The notes: a model not told the origin generated them from the sequence alone. A DNA stretch of 64,000 nucleotides from Streptomyces europaeiscabiei (GCF_036346855.1 NZ_CP107841.1:4654001-4718000); one strand, 5' to 3'. Counted from the first letter of the stretch, positions 10,483 to 19,051 are shown. Translations and numbers: made by a program.

Positions 10483-10523
10483 CCAGCAGCACCGACAACG
10501 GCCGTGGGAGGGCATGTGCTTGA
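10479..10523 (+). other. 14-codon ORF bridging two genes
   Basis: An ATG that overlaps the radical SAM stop (ATGA) opens a 14-codon frame (MTSSTDNGRGRACA) whose stop at 10521-10523 lies just inside the methyltransferase gene. It contains the GGGAGGG that serves the next start. It may be a translational-coupling leader or a chance frame. Confidence 0.3.
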
Positions 10524-11199
10524 CGTCGATCACAAGAGTTACTGGGGAGACTACTTCTCCTATTTCCCCGCCCTGGCCCGCTACATCCCGCTGGGCGAGT
10601 ACGCCCGGCGGGTCCGGCCGCGCGCCTGCGTCCTAGGCGTCTCCGACGGGAAGTTCGCCCTGCCGCTGCTCCGCGCCGGCTGGGAGGTCATCGGGGTGGA
10701 GAGCGACGAACTCTTCCTCGAGGGAGGCGAGTTGGACCTCGTCGACGGGCACCACGACATCCTGGGCCTGCGGCAGCGGCTCGCCGCCGAGGGCCTGACG
10801 GACCAGTGCACCGTCGTCGAGCAGGACTACATGACGCTGCCGGCCGAGGGCGACTTCCAGCTCGTCCTGGGCAGCGGCCTGTGGTCGATGCCGCCCAACC
10901 GGGCCCACACCATGGAGGCGCTCGTCCACCACGCGATGGACATGGTCGCGCCGGGCGGACTCTTCTTCGGCGAGTGGCTGATCGGGCTCAACGACGACGA
11001 GCGGAGCTGCGGGTACTACCCGACGGCCGCGGAGATGGACCGGATCGTCCAGAGGCCGGGCTGGGAACTGTTCGAGAACGCCGACCTCGGCATCCGCGGC
11101 GAGAGCCACCTGGGCTACGAGCAGTGGCACTACCACAGGTACGCGGCCGTGATCACCCACCGCATGCCGCCGCCCCGTGAGCCCGCGCGGGAGAAGTGA
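10516..11199 (+). CDS. class I SAM-dependent methyltransferase
   Basis: The 227-aa protein has a Rossmann methyltransferase layout: motif I VLGVSDGKFALPLLRAGW, an acidic strand end VIGVESDELF, FQLVLGSGLWSM for motif IV and a later VAPGGLFFGEWL motif. The glycine pattern of motif I is atypical (GVSDGK), so SAM binding is likely but not certain. GTG at 10516 is preferred because GGGAGGG ends five bases before it; an in-frame GTG at 10504 lacks a binding site. It lies 33 bp after the radical SAM stop in the same operon. Substrate unknown; the operon suggests a nucleotide or nucleoside intermediate. Confidence 0.78.
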   Translation: MLDVDHKSYWGDYFSYFPALARYIPLGEYARRVRPRACVLGVSDGKFALPLLRAGWEVIGVESDELFLEGGELDLVDGHHDILGLRQRLAAEGLTDQCTVVEQDYMTLPAEGDFQLVLGSGLWSMPPNRAHTMEALVHHAMDMVAPGGLFFGEWLIGLNDDERSCGYYPTAAEMDRIVQRPGWELFENADLGIRGESHLGYEQWHYHRYAAVITHRMPPPREPAREK

Positions 11200-11204
11200 C
11201 CTCC

Positions 11205-12020
11205 GTGACCGCATCGCATCTCACCGGCTGTCCCCGCCTGCGCGGGGGCGGCCGCCCGGCCGTCGTGGTCACCGACCTCGACGGCACGCTGCTGCTCTCG
11301 GACGGGACGCTGAGCGAGCGTACGGTGGCGGCGCTGCGGGCGGCGGCCGCGCAGGGCACCCGTATCGTCTTCGCGACGGCCCGCCCGGCCTGGTCGGCCC
11401 GCGAACTCCTGCGCGCCGTCCGCGGTCTCGGAGCCTTCCTGGTGTCGTCCAACGGTGCCGTCGTCAGCGACCTGGACGGCGGCGGCGTCCGGCGGATCCG
11501 GGCGATGGCCCCGGCCACCGTCCGCGCCGAGATCGCGGCGCTCGGGACGCTCCCCTGGGCCGTGGACCGGGAGCACGACCGCCTGCTCGGCCCCGGCTGG
11601 CCCGACATCCTGGCCAGCGGTCGGGGGGCCGCCCCGCGCGTCGACGACGTGCCGGACGGTTCGCCCGTGCTGTGTCTGATGGTGCACACCGGCACCGGCG
11701 GGCCGCAGTCCCCGCTCGGGATGCGGGGCGCGGTGCGGTGGACCTCCTCGGGACCGGGACTGCTGGAGGTGTCCGCCCCCGAGGCGGACAAGGTGTCCGC
11801 GGTGGCCTCGGTGCTCGCCGCTCTCGGCGTCGGCTGGGACCGGGTGGTCGCCTTCGGTGACGCGCCCAACGACACGGGTCTGCTCGCCGCCGCGGGCCTC
11901 GGCGTGGCCGTCGCGAACGCGAGCGCGGACGTACGGGCGGCCGCCGACGCGCTCACCGCGGGCAACGACGACGACGGCGTGGCCACCTGGCTGGAGGGGA
12001 TGTGCCTGTGCCACGTGTGA
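11205..12020 (+). CDS. HAD hydrolase, Cof-like phosphatase
   Basis: A 271-aa haloacid-dehalogenase phosphatase of the Cof type. Motif I VVTDLDGTLL (Asp24 nucleophile, Asp26), motif II in FLVSSNGAVV and motif IV GDAPND are visible, with a C2-type cap between them. It probably removes a phosphate from a sugar or nucleotide intermediate. GTG at 11205 is chosen because GGGAGAAG ends eight bases before it; the alternative GTG at 11196 overlaps the methyltransferase stop (GTGA) but sits almost on the binding site. The end overlaps the next gene by 13 bp, consistent with translational coupling. Confidence 0.85.
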   Translation: MTASHLTGCPRLRGGGRPAVVVTDLDGTLLLSDGTLSERTVAALRAAAAQGTRIVFATARPAWSARELLRAVRGLGAFLVSSNGAVVSDLDGGGVRRIRAMAPATVRAEIAALGTLPWAVDREHDRLLGPGWPDILASGRGAAPRVDDVPDGSPVLCLMVHTGTGGPQSPLGMRGAVRWTSSGPGLLEVSAPEADKVSAVASVLAALGVGWDRVVAFGDAPNDTGLLAAAGLGVAVANASADVRAAADALTAGNDDDGVATWLEGMCLCHV

Positions 12021-12544
12021 ACAGCCTCGCGGAGGCCGACCGGGTGTGGATCGTGGGCGGCCCCGGCTGCGGCAAGTCGACCCTCGCCCGTGCACTCGCC
12101 GAGCGGCGTGGCATCGAGCCCGTCACACTCGACGCCCTCTTCTGGGGACCGAACTGGACCCCGGTGCCCACGGCGGAGTTCCTGGCCCGCGTCGAACGGG
12201 AACTGTCGTCCGACCGCTGGATCGTCGACGGTCAGTTCACCGCGAGCGTCGATGCCTTCGCGCACCGGGCGGACTGCGTGGTGTGGACGGATCCGCCGCT
12301 GCGCGTGACCTGGCCGCGGCTGCTGCGCCGCACCCTGCGGCGCTGGATCAGGCGCGAGGAACTCTGGGGCGGCGTCCGGGAGACGCTGTGGACCGTCATC
12401 GGTCCCCGCTCCATCCTCTGGTACGCCGTCAAGGTGCGCACGTCCCAACGGCTCGCCGGCCAACAGCTGTTCGACCGGCTCAGGGGCACCGACGTGCTGC
12501 TTCTGCACACCCGGGAAAGCGATGCGCGCTCTCTGCTGGAATGA
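12008..12544 (+). CDS. small P-loop NTPase, kinase-like
   Basis: The 178-aa protein begins VPRVNSLAEADRVWIVGGPG and carries Walker A GGPGCGKST (residues 17-25), followed by LDALFWGPNW, a DG(Q) strand and RRTLRR, a pattern shared with adenylate-kinase-like small P-loop proteins often labelled FlaR or DNA topology modulation. A phosphotransfer role on a pathway intermediate is plausible but unproved. GTG at 12008 has GGAGGGG eight bases upstream; an in-frame GTG at 12002 is too close to it. The gene overlaps the HAD gene and precedes the acyltransferase pair by 55 bp. Confidence 0.75.
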   Translation: MPRVNSLAEADRVWIVGGPGCGKSTLARALAERRGIEPVTLDALFWGPNWTPVPTAEFLARVERELSSDRWIVDGQFTASVDAFAHRADCVVWTDPPLRVTWPRLLRRTLRRWIRREELWGGVRETLWTVIGPRSILWYAVKVRTSQRLAGQQLFDRLRGTDVLLLHTRESDARSLLE

Positions 12545-12599
12545 ACCCGCTACCGTTTCGTCCTACACCCATCCGATCGCCCTCCCTGGAGTTCCCCCC

Positions 12600-13775
12600 A
12601 TGCACGTCTCCTCGTACGACTCCGTCGACCAGCTGCCGACGACGGAGTGGGACGCCCTGGTGATCGGCTCGACCATCTACTCCAGCAGCGGCTTCGCCGG
12701 CGTACGCGCCGAGGAACTGCCCCCCGGAGCCGAGGCCCGTTACTTAGTGGCGCGCGCCGACAGCGGAGCACCGGTCGCCGGGGCCGAGACGTACGCGTTC
12801 GCGCGTCCGCCGCATGCGCTCTACACCCCCGCCGACCTGCTCGCCGGTCTGATCGACGAGGAACACCACGCCTCTCTCGCGGCCCAACCCCTGGTGCTCG
12901 GCGCGGGCTGGTCGGAGTTCCGGGGGCAGTTGCCGGGCCGGGACGGGGTGACGGCGCAGGATCGCTCGGCGGCGGTGCGCGCGCTCACCGCGGGCACCCT
13001 CGACTTCGCCCGGACCGCCGGGGCGGGCGTGCTCGGCTACTACTACCTGCCCCGGGCGGAGGCACTGGAGGTCGCCGAGGCCCACGCCGACGACGGAGCC
13101 GTACTCCTCTACCACGACGTGGAGACGATCCTGCCCGTCGGCCTGTGGCGGAACCTGGACGACTACCTGGCCTGGCTGCCCTCCGGCCGGCGGCCCCGGG
13201 CCCGGCGCGAACGCAGGGACTTCGGCCGCAGCGGGCGGACCATCCGGGAGGTCTCGCTGCCCGAGGTCGTCAAGGAGATCGCCCCGCTCAACAGCGCGCT
13301 GATGCGCCGCCACGGACACGAGTTCGGCGAGGAGCGCGCGGCGACGGTGTACGACCGGCAGGGCCGTCACCTCGGCGACCGCAGCACGCTGCTGCTGGCG
13401 GAGGACGCCGGACACCCCGTCGGTTTCGCCCTGCGGTACCGCCACGGCGACACGCTCTACGCGCGCGTGGCCGGTTTCGACTACTCGGTGCCCAACATGG
13501 CCGACTACTTCAACCTGGTCGTCTACCACCCCGTCGAGTCGGGCGTCGGCCGCACGGTCCAGGCCATCCACCTCGGTCTGGGCACCTTCCAGGCCAAGCT
13601 GGCGCGTGGCGCCCAGCCCAACCCCCTGTACAGCGTGTTCGTGGGCGTGGACCGGCCGTTGGCGGCGGACGAGAACAGGGTCCGCGAACGCAACCGGGCC
13701 GAGGCCGAGGCGTTCGGCGCCGAGTACGGCCGGTTCGTGGTGGGCGGGCTGAACACCGACGACTGGCTGCTGTGA
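12600..13775 (+). CDS. FemX/GNAT-like N-acyltransferase (first of pair)
   Basis: A 391-aa protein of the GNAT_6/COG3146-like group, relatives of FemABX proteins that transfer amino acids or acyl groups onto amines. The C-terminal GNAT-like half shows LLLAEDAGHPVGFALRYRHG, DTLYARVAGFDYSVPNMADY and IHLGLGTFQAKLARG; the ArgArgArg-rich GRRPRARRERRDFGRSG region (about 195-215) resembles the Lys/Arg loop before the second fold. ATG at 12600 has GGAG nine bases upstream. In this operon it could load an amino acid or peptide onto a nucleoside-like core. It is 18 bp from a paralogue, so the two may act in succession or as a complex. Confidence 0.75.
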   Translation: MHVSSYDSVDQLPTTEWDALVIGSTIYSSSGFAGVRAEELPPGAEARYLVARADSGAPVAGAETYAFARPPHALYTPADLLAGLIDEEHHASLAAQPLVLGAGWSEFRGQLPGRDGVTAQDRSAAVRALTAGTLDFARTAGAGVLGYYYLPRAEALEVAEAHADDGAVLLYHDVETILPVGLWRNLDDYLAWLPSGRRPRARRERRDFGRSGRTIREVSLPEVVKEIAPLNSALMRRHGHEFGEERAATVYDRQGRHLGDRSTLLLAEDAGHPVGFALRYRHGDTLYARVAGFDYSVPNMADYFNLVVYHPVESGVGRTVQAIHLGLGTFQAKLARGAQPNPLYSVFVGVDRPLAADENRVRERNRAEAEAFGAEYGRFVVGGLNTDDWLL

Positions 13776-13793
13776 GCAAGGGAGGAAGCGCAC

Positions 13794-14912
13794 ATGCCTG
13801 ATGTGAAGCACTTCGAGTCGATCGACGACATCGACCGGGACGCCTGGGACGCGCTCGCTCCGGGCAGTCGCTTCTACCAGAGCCACGCCTGGCTGCGTGG
13901 CCAGGAGCGGCCCGACTTCGCCACCCCCGGATACCTCACGGTCGAGGCCGACGGCGAACTCCTCGCCGGGACGCCGTACTACGACTTCCCGGCCGAGAAC
14001 GCGCCGCCCCTGCCGGACGTGGCCGAGGGCCGTGCCGTGCTCAGACTCGGCACCCGCACCGGCTACCACAACGAGTTCCTGCTCTCGAAGGATCCCGGCA
14101 CCGGGCCGGAGGCGCTCGACGCCCTGGTCGCCGGTGCCGCCGAGCGCGCCGCCGCACTGGACTGCGACGCGCTGCTCTTCGACTTCCTCACCACCGACGG
14201 TCTGCGGCTGCTCGCCAGCCGCTTCGACGTACGGGCCCAACTGCGGTACGCCGAGGCCGTGGTGCACAACGACGGCGGGACCTTCGAGTCCTACCGTCAG
14301 CTGCTCGGCCGGAACGTCCGCAAGCGCGAGTACGAGATGCGGCGCTTCGCAGGCTCCGGGCTGCGTGTGGAGGAGGCCCCGCTCTCCGCCTGCGTCGACG
14401 AGTTCGCGCCCCTGGTCGGCCAGACCATGGACCGCTACGGAGCCTCGCTCGACCTCGCGGAGATCCACACGTTCCTGACCGTCCAGGCCCGCTGTCTGGA
14501 CGACCTGAGCACTGTGTTCCGCTGCGTCGACGAGGAGGGGCACCTGGTCGGCGCCAACCTGAGCTTCGCCTGGCGGGACACCTTCTACGCCCGGGTGGCC
14601 GGCTTCGACTACACACGGACGCGGAACGCGTACGAGTACTTCAACGCTGTGTACTACGCGCCACTGCATCACATGGAACGTCACGGCATGACCGCGCTCC
14701 ACCTCGGGCCCTCCGCACTGAAGGCGAAGGTGCACCGGGGGGCGTCGCTGCACCCGCTGTGGGCGGCCGTCGTCCCGCTGCCGGCCACCGCGGGCGCCGG
14801 GCTGCGGCGCGACGCGGTGGCGGACCAGGCTCTCGCCGACTCGGTACGGGAGGAGGCGGGCGGCGGCATGAGCGACGAGGAGTGGGACCTGGGCCGCGTC
14901 ACTCCCCTGTGA
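13794..14912 (+). CDS. FemX/GNAT-like N-acyltransferase (second of pair)
   Basis: The 372-aa paralogue of the preceding protein shares its start (VKHFESIDDIDRDAWDAL), the Arg/Lys loop (GRNVRKREYEMRRFAGSG), and the C-terminal blocks LVGANLSFAW, DTFYARVAGFDYTRTRNAYEY and LHLGPSALKAKVHRGA. Tandem homologues are typical of FemX-type enzymes that add successive residues. ATG at 13794 has a clear AAGGGAGGAAG ribosome binding site. The 3' end overlaps the convergent dioxygenase gene by 14 bp. Acyl donor (aminoacyl-tRNA or acyl-CoA) cannot be told from sequence. Confidence 0.75.
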   Translation: MPDVKHFESIDDIDRDAWDALAPGSRFYQSHAWLRGQERPDFATPGYLTVEADGELLAGTPYYDFPAENAPPLPDVAEGRAVLRLGTRTGYHNEFLLSKDPGTGPEALDALVAGAAERAAALDCDALLFDFLTTDGLRLLASRFDVRAQLRYAEAVVHNDGGTFESYRQLLGRNVRKREYEMRRFAGSGLRVEEAPLSACVDEFAPLVGQTMDRYGASLDLAEIHTFLTVQARCLDDLSTVFRCVDEEGHLVGANLSFAWRDTFYARVAGFDYTRTRNAYEYFNAVYYAPLHHMERHGMTALHLGPSALKAKVHRGASLHPLWAAVVPLPATAGAGLRRDAVADQALADSVREEAGGGMSDEEWDLGRVTPL

Positions 14913-15828
14913 CGGGTGCCCGGCCGTCGGGCGCGCGGACGGGCCACAGCACCGGACAGAACTCCGGGTCGGAGTAGTCCGGTTGGCCGGCCGGGGTCCT
15001 GCCGACCAGGGAGTCGTGCTTGTACGGCTCCTGCCGTCCGTCCGACAGGGCATGGTCGTGGTAGGTGTTCGACCCGTCCTGGAGATGAAACGAGATGGCC
15101 CGGCGCGGTCGGGGACTGCGGTTGGCGCCGCTGCCGTGGTAGAGGCGGCAGTGGTGGAAGGTCATGTGTCCCTTGGGAATGCGCACCGGAACCTTCTCCA
15201 CCACGGCGCCGTTGCGCTCCGCGTCACCGTTCAGGAGATAGGCGCGCTCCAGGTCCCGCGGATCACCGGTCGGCCGTGTGGCGCCGTGCCGATGCCGCCA
15301 GAGATGGCTTCCGTTCACCATGGTGATGGTGCCCGATTCCTCGGTGCAGTCATGGAAGGGAATGAAAGCGGTCAGCATTTCTTCGGACGAGCACGTGGGC
15401 CAGAAATACTTGTCGAAGTGCCAGGAAACGATGTTTGACTTCTCGGCGGCGATCGGCGGCTTGTAGATCAGCGTCGCCTGGAAGGCGCGTATTTCATGCG
15501 TCTTCGCCAAACGGGCGGCCACGGCCCCGATGATGGGTTTCCGTAGGATTTTACCGATGGTTTCGTCCTGGTAGTGAATGTAGTCGTTGTTGCGCTGGAC
15601 GTCCCCGTCCGCAGGCGTCCAGTCGGCCAGCCTGTCCGGCCGGAAAGGAAGTTCACGATCGCGCTGACCTGCGTAGTAGCGCTCACTGGCCGCGGTCAGC
15701 GCGTCCACTTCCGCATCGGTGAGCAGTTTCTCCGACAGATACCAGCCACGCTCGGAATAAAGCTTGACATCTCCCTCCGATGGGAGAAGTTCGACTTCCT
15801 CTTGGCTAATTCCAGAATGGTCGCACAT
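14899..15828 (-). CDS. phytanoyl-CoA dioxygenase family Fe(II)/2-oxoglutarate oxygenase
   Basis: The 309-aa protein matches the PhyH fold. The iron triad is visible as His137 and Asp139 in SWHFDKYFW and distal His231 in CRLYHGSGAN, followed by Arg in RRAISFHLQDG that would hold 2-oxoglutarate. It likely hydroxylates or otherwise oxidises a pathway intermediate. ATG at 15828 with GAAGG just upstream is chosen; the longer reading upstream crosses the divergent promoter region. It is convergent with the acyltransferase gene and divergent from the MFS gene, so 15829-15948 must hold two promoters. Confidence 0.85.
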   Translation of the reverse strand: MCDHSGISQEEVELLPSEGDVKLYSERGWYLSEKLLTDAEVDALTAASERYYAGQRDRELPFRPDRLADWTPADGDVQRNNDYIHYQDETIGKILRKPIIGAVAARLAKTHEIRAFQATLIYKPPIAAEKSNIVSWHFDKYFWPTCSSEEMLTAFIPFHDCTEESGTITMVNGSHLWRHRHGATRPTGDPRDLERAYLLNGDAERNGAVVEKVPVRIPKGHMTFHHCRLYHGSGANRSPRPRRAISFHLQDGSNTYHDHALSDGRQEPYKHDSLVGRTPAGQPDYSDPEFCPVLWPVRAPDGRAPVTGE

Positions 15829-15948
15829 GCCTTCACGGTAGCGGACCCGAGTGCCCCGTGCTAGCGTTGCCGTGATTTTTTCACAAAGAGGTTCGACAAC
15901 AGGGTTCGACCGAGGGTTGGAGTAGCCATTCTCGACAGGGACACCCGA

Positions 15949-17232
15949 ATGCTGGTTGCGGAGAACAGGAACTTCCGCAACATCTGGCTGGGGGAGACCT
16001 CGGCTCATTTTGGCGGACAATTAACCAGTTTTCTCCTCCCCCTGATCGCGGTCACCTACCTGCACGCCGACGGCACGGGCGTGGGGGTCGTCGCGGCCGT
16101 GCAGTTCGTCCCCGTCGTGGTGCTGTCACTGGTCGCCGGTGTCATGGTCGACCGGTATCCGCCGCGCCGCACCCTGGTCACCGCCAGCCTCATCCAGGGA
16201 GCGGCGCTTGCGGTGCTGGGCGCCTTCCAGGCGGCCGACGGGATGACCTTCGGCCAACTCGTCGCGGCCGCCGCCGTCATCGGTGTCGCCACCGTCTTCT
16301 ACGAGGTCGCCTACCAGTCCACGTTGCCCAGGATCCTGCCGCTGGACTCCATCGCTTCGGCCAACGGCCTGCATCAGGCGACGTATTCGGTCAGCACCCT
16401 CGCCGGTCCGGCCGCGGCCGGCTTCCTGGTCGGCAGGCTGGGGCTGTCTCCGACCCTGACGGTGGCCGCCGCCTGCTCGGCGGGTGCCGTCGCCAGCGGT
16501 CTGCTGCTGCAGGGCGTCAAGGCCCCCGAACAACCCCGTGAGTCGGCGCTGAAGGCGATCGGCTCCGGACTGCGCTACACCTGGTCACTGCGTCCGATCC
16601 GGGACCTGTGCGTCCAGGCGGGTCTGTCCAACCTGCACGAGAAGGCCTTCCTCACCGTCTTCCTGGTGTTCGCCGTCCGCGGACTCGGCATGAGCGGCAC
16701 CACCGTGGGTGTGATCACCGGTATCGGCAGCGTGGGCGCCCTGGTCGGCTCGCTCTTCGCAAGCCGGCTCACCAAGAGGTGGGCCGTCGGCGGCGTGCTG
16801 GCCCTGGGGGCGGTGCTGGCCGCGCTCGGCTTGCTGCTCGTTCCGGTGGCCGGCCAGGCCGGCGTGCACGTGGCGGTGTTCGCGTCGGTCGGCATGATGG
16901 TGAACGGCTTCGGTGTGGCTCTGTTCAACGTGTTCGCCGTGAGCCTGCGGCAGGCCATTCCGCCGGACCACCAGATCGGCGCGGTGACGGCGAGCTACCG
17001 CCTGGTCGCCCTGGGCACGCTCCCCCTGGGCGCGCTCATCGGCGGCGCCCTGGCCGACGCTCTGTCCCCCGGTACGGCCCTCTGGGTCGTGGGGTTCTCC
17101 TACCTCGTCGTCTCGTTCTGGCTGACCTTCTCGCCCCTGCGGGGGGCCCGCACACTGGAGGAGGCGCGGGAGCTCGGTCGTACGCCGGACGCGCCCGCGG
17201 CCGAGGACGCGGACCGGTCCTCCTCGGCCTGA
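15949..17232 (+). CDS. MFS exporter
   Basis: The 427-aa polytopic membrane protein has about 12 hydrophobic segments and an EntS/MFS_3-like opening (NFRNIWLGETSAHFGGQLTSFLLPL), with the loop motif VMVDRYPPRRTLV between TM2 and TM3. Proteins of this type export small molecules, so it may provide efflux or self-protection for the product of the neighbouring genes. ATG at 15949 follows AGGGAC. The C-terminus after TM12 (about residue 395 on) is a charged tail. It marks the right end of the functional gene block before a decayed deaminase. Confidence 0.85.
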   Translation: MLVAENRNFRNIWLGETSAHFGGQLTSFLLPLIAVTYLHADGTGVGVVAAVQFVPVVVLSLVAGVMVDRYPPRRTLVTASLIQGAALAVLGAFQAADGMTFGQLVAAAAVIGVATVFYEVAYQSTLPRILPLDSIASANGLHQATYSVSTLAGPAAAGFLVGRLGLSPTLTVAAACSAGAVASGLLLQGVKAPEQPRESALKAIGSGLRYTWSLRPIRDLCVQAGLSNLHEKAFLTVFLVFAVRGLGMSGTTVGVITGIGSVGALVGSLFASRLTKRWAVGGVLALGAVLAALGLLLVPVAGQAGVHVAVFASVGMMVNGFGVALFNVFAVSLRQAIPPDHQIGAVTASYRLVALGTLPLGALIGGALADALSPGTALWVVGFSYLVVSFWLTFSPLRGARTLEEARELGRTPDAPAAEDADRSSSA

Positions 17233-17269
17233 GAGCGAGGTCGGGAGCCGGCGCTCACCCGGCACCGCG

Positions 17270-17600
17270 TGCACCGGGCAGGCCCGCGGGGAAGACCCGC
17301 CCGTGCCGGGTGCGGGCAGACGAGGCGGCCCCGGTGGACCACCGCACGGTCCGCCCGGGCGTCCGCCATGACATCGGCGAGGGTGTCCGCCCGTACGGAA
17401 CAGCTCCGCGGGAGCTCCTGGTTCGATCGCCGCGCGGGCTGGGCCCATGGCCGTGCGTGCCGCTCCGCTGACGGCGTCGTAGGAGGCGCGCGGCGTCAGG
17501 TGCCCCGCCAGGACCAGCAACGAGGCCGCGTCCATGGGGTCGCACCGGCCCAGGGGGTTTGAACGGGTCCCGCGCGTTGTCCCCACGCGGCGGGCGGCCT
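17270..17600 (-). pseudogene. C-terminal remnant of a cytosine deaminase-like amidohydrolase
   Basis: On the minus strand, DNARDPF appears at about 17580 in one frame, then NPLGRCDPMDAASLLVLAGH with LTPRASYDAVSGAARTAM in the next frame. After ELFR the reading shifts again to DTLADVMADARADRAVVH and RGRLVC. This order matches the end of cytosine deaminase (metal-site Asp in the DN-RD-FNP block, then the C-terminal barrel strands). Two frameshifts and loss of the N-terminal two thirds make it a relic. The rest of 17233-18085 shows no gene. Confidence 0.6.
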
Positions 17601-17919
17601 CATGGCAGGGCGGTCTGGCGCGAGTGGTCGGCGGCGCCGGCGATTGCCTCGCTCCTGTCGGCAGCAGCGGTCCACCGGGCGGCGCCACTGAGGGCCGCCA
17701 TACCGGAGGTGGACCCGGTTTACGGCGATACGGCCATGTACGCAGGCCGCCGGTCTCCGAAGCAACATGCTGCAGGGGAGGAATCGGTGTGCTCCGGAAC
17801 TGGAACCCCGTGTGAAATGCCTCCTGGCGCACTCACCGGCCTGGACAGCGGGAAGACCAGCTGGACAGCGCGGGAGAACGATCTTCATGGGCGCCTGCAT
17901 GGACCCTGCTCAACGAGGT

Positions 17920-17948
17920 ACGTCGGTGCCCCAGCGGGGCGCCGACGT
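17920..17948. terminator. hairpin before the EamA gene
   Basis: ACGTCGGTGCCCC (17920-17932) pairs with GGGGCGCCGACGT (17936-17948) around a 3-nt loop with one mismatch. It lies between the deaminase relic and the EamA transporter and can insulate either strand. Confidence 0.55.
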
Positions 17949-18085
17949 AAGTCGCAAAACTGATTACAGACATGACTTAGTCCATTGCTTTGCACTATCA
18001 AGTTCCTCATACTGAACAAAGCTCCTCGCTCCCCCGCCCCTTCCGTTCTCCGCTCTCCGCTCCCCGCTCTCCCTGGACGGCCCCC

Positions 18086-19051
18086 GTGACACTCCCCAGC
18101 GCTGACCGGTCCGCGCCCGCCCCCGCCGTGACGACGCCACCGGCCGGCCTCGCCCCCGGCGGGTCCCGCGCCGCCCGCACTTCCCGCGGCCTGGGTGCGC
18201 TCGGGCCCGTGGGAATGGTGCTGGCCGGCGGGATATCGGTGCAGTTCGGCGGGGCGCTGGCGGTGACACTGATGCCGCGGGCCGGAGCGCTCGGGGTGGT
18301 GACTCTGCGGCTCGCGGTGGCCGCGCTGCTGATGCTGGTGGTCTGCCGCCCCCGGCTGCGCGGGCACTCACGCACCGACTGGAGCACGGTGATCGTCTTC
18401 GGCGCCACCATGGCCGCGATGAACGGCCTCTTCTACCAGTCCCTCGCCCGGATCCCCCTCGGCCCCGCCGTCACCCTGGAGGTGCTCGGCCCGCTGGTGC
18501 TCTCCGTCCTCGCGTCCCGCCGGGCGGTGAACATGGTGTGGGCCGGGCTCGCCCTCTGCGGTGTCTTCCTCCTCGGCGGCGGAGGGGACTTCGGCGACCT
18601 CGACCCGCTCGGTGTCGCCTTCGCCCTCGCCGCCGGTTTGATGTGGGCCCTGTACATCGTCTTCAGCGCGCGTACAGGGAGGCGGTTCCCGCAGGCCGAC
18701 GGGCTGGCGCTGGCCATGGCCGTCGCGGCGGTGCTGTTCCTGCCGCTCGGGATCGTCGAATCGGGCACGCGGCTCATCGCCCCGACGACGCTCGCGCTGG
18801 GCGCCGCCGTCGCCGTCCTGTCCTCCGTCCTCCCCTACACCCTCGAACTCCTCGCGCTGCGCCGCCTGCCCGCGTCCACCTTCGCGGTCCTCATGAGCCT
18901 GGAGCCCGCGATCGCCGCCGCCGCCGGCTTCCTGATCCTCGACCAGGCCCTCGCGGCCACCGAAGCCCTCGCGATCGCGCTGGTCATCGGGGCGAGCATG
19001 GGGGCGGTGCGGACGCAGGTGGGGCGGGGAAAGGCGGGCGTTCCGGGGTGA
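18086..19051 (+). CDS. EamA/DMT-family transporter
   Basis: The 321-aa membrane protein has ten hydrophobic helices in two EamA repeats, with VTLRLAVAALLMLVVCRP in the first repeat and VLSSVLPYTLELLALRRLPA in the second, as in RhtA-like amino-acid or metabolite exporters. The start is uncertain: GTG at 18086 (VTLPSADRSAPAP) is preferred over the upstream TTG at 17990 because the 5' extension is Ser/Pro-rich and lacks a binding site. The last 68 bp overlap the convergent UTRA gene. Substrate unknown. Confidence 0.75.
   Translation: MTLPSADRSAPAPAVTTPPAGLAPGGSRAARTSRGLGALGPVGMVLAGGISVQFGGALAVTLMPRAGALGVVTLRLAVAALLMLVVCRPRLRGHSRTDWSTVIVFGATMAAMNGLFYQSLARIPLGPAVTLEVLGPLVLSVLASRRAVNMVWAGLALCGVFLLGGGGDFGDLDPLGVAFALAAGLMWALYIVFSARTGRRFPQADGLALAMAVAAVLFLPLGIVESGTRLIAPTTLALGAAVAVLSSVLPYTLELLALRRLPASTFAVLMSLEPAIAAAAGFLILDQALAATEALAIALVIGASMGAVRTQVGRGKAGVPG

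Noticed and set aside
12744..15053. 769-codon minus-strand frame opposite the acyltransferase pair
   Set aside because: Runs antisense to two recognised genes; no motif.
17496..17900. 134-codon minus-strand frame upstream of the deaminase relic
   Set aside because: Cys/Arg-rich with no resemblance to the missing deaminase N-terminus.
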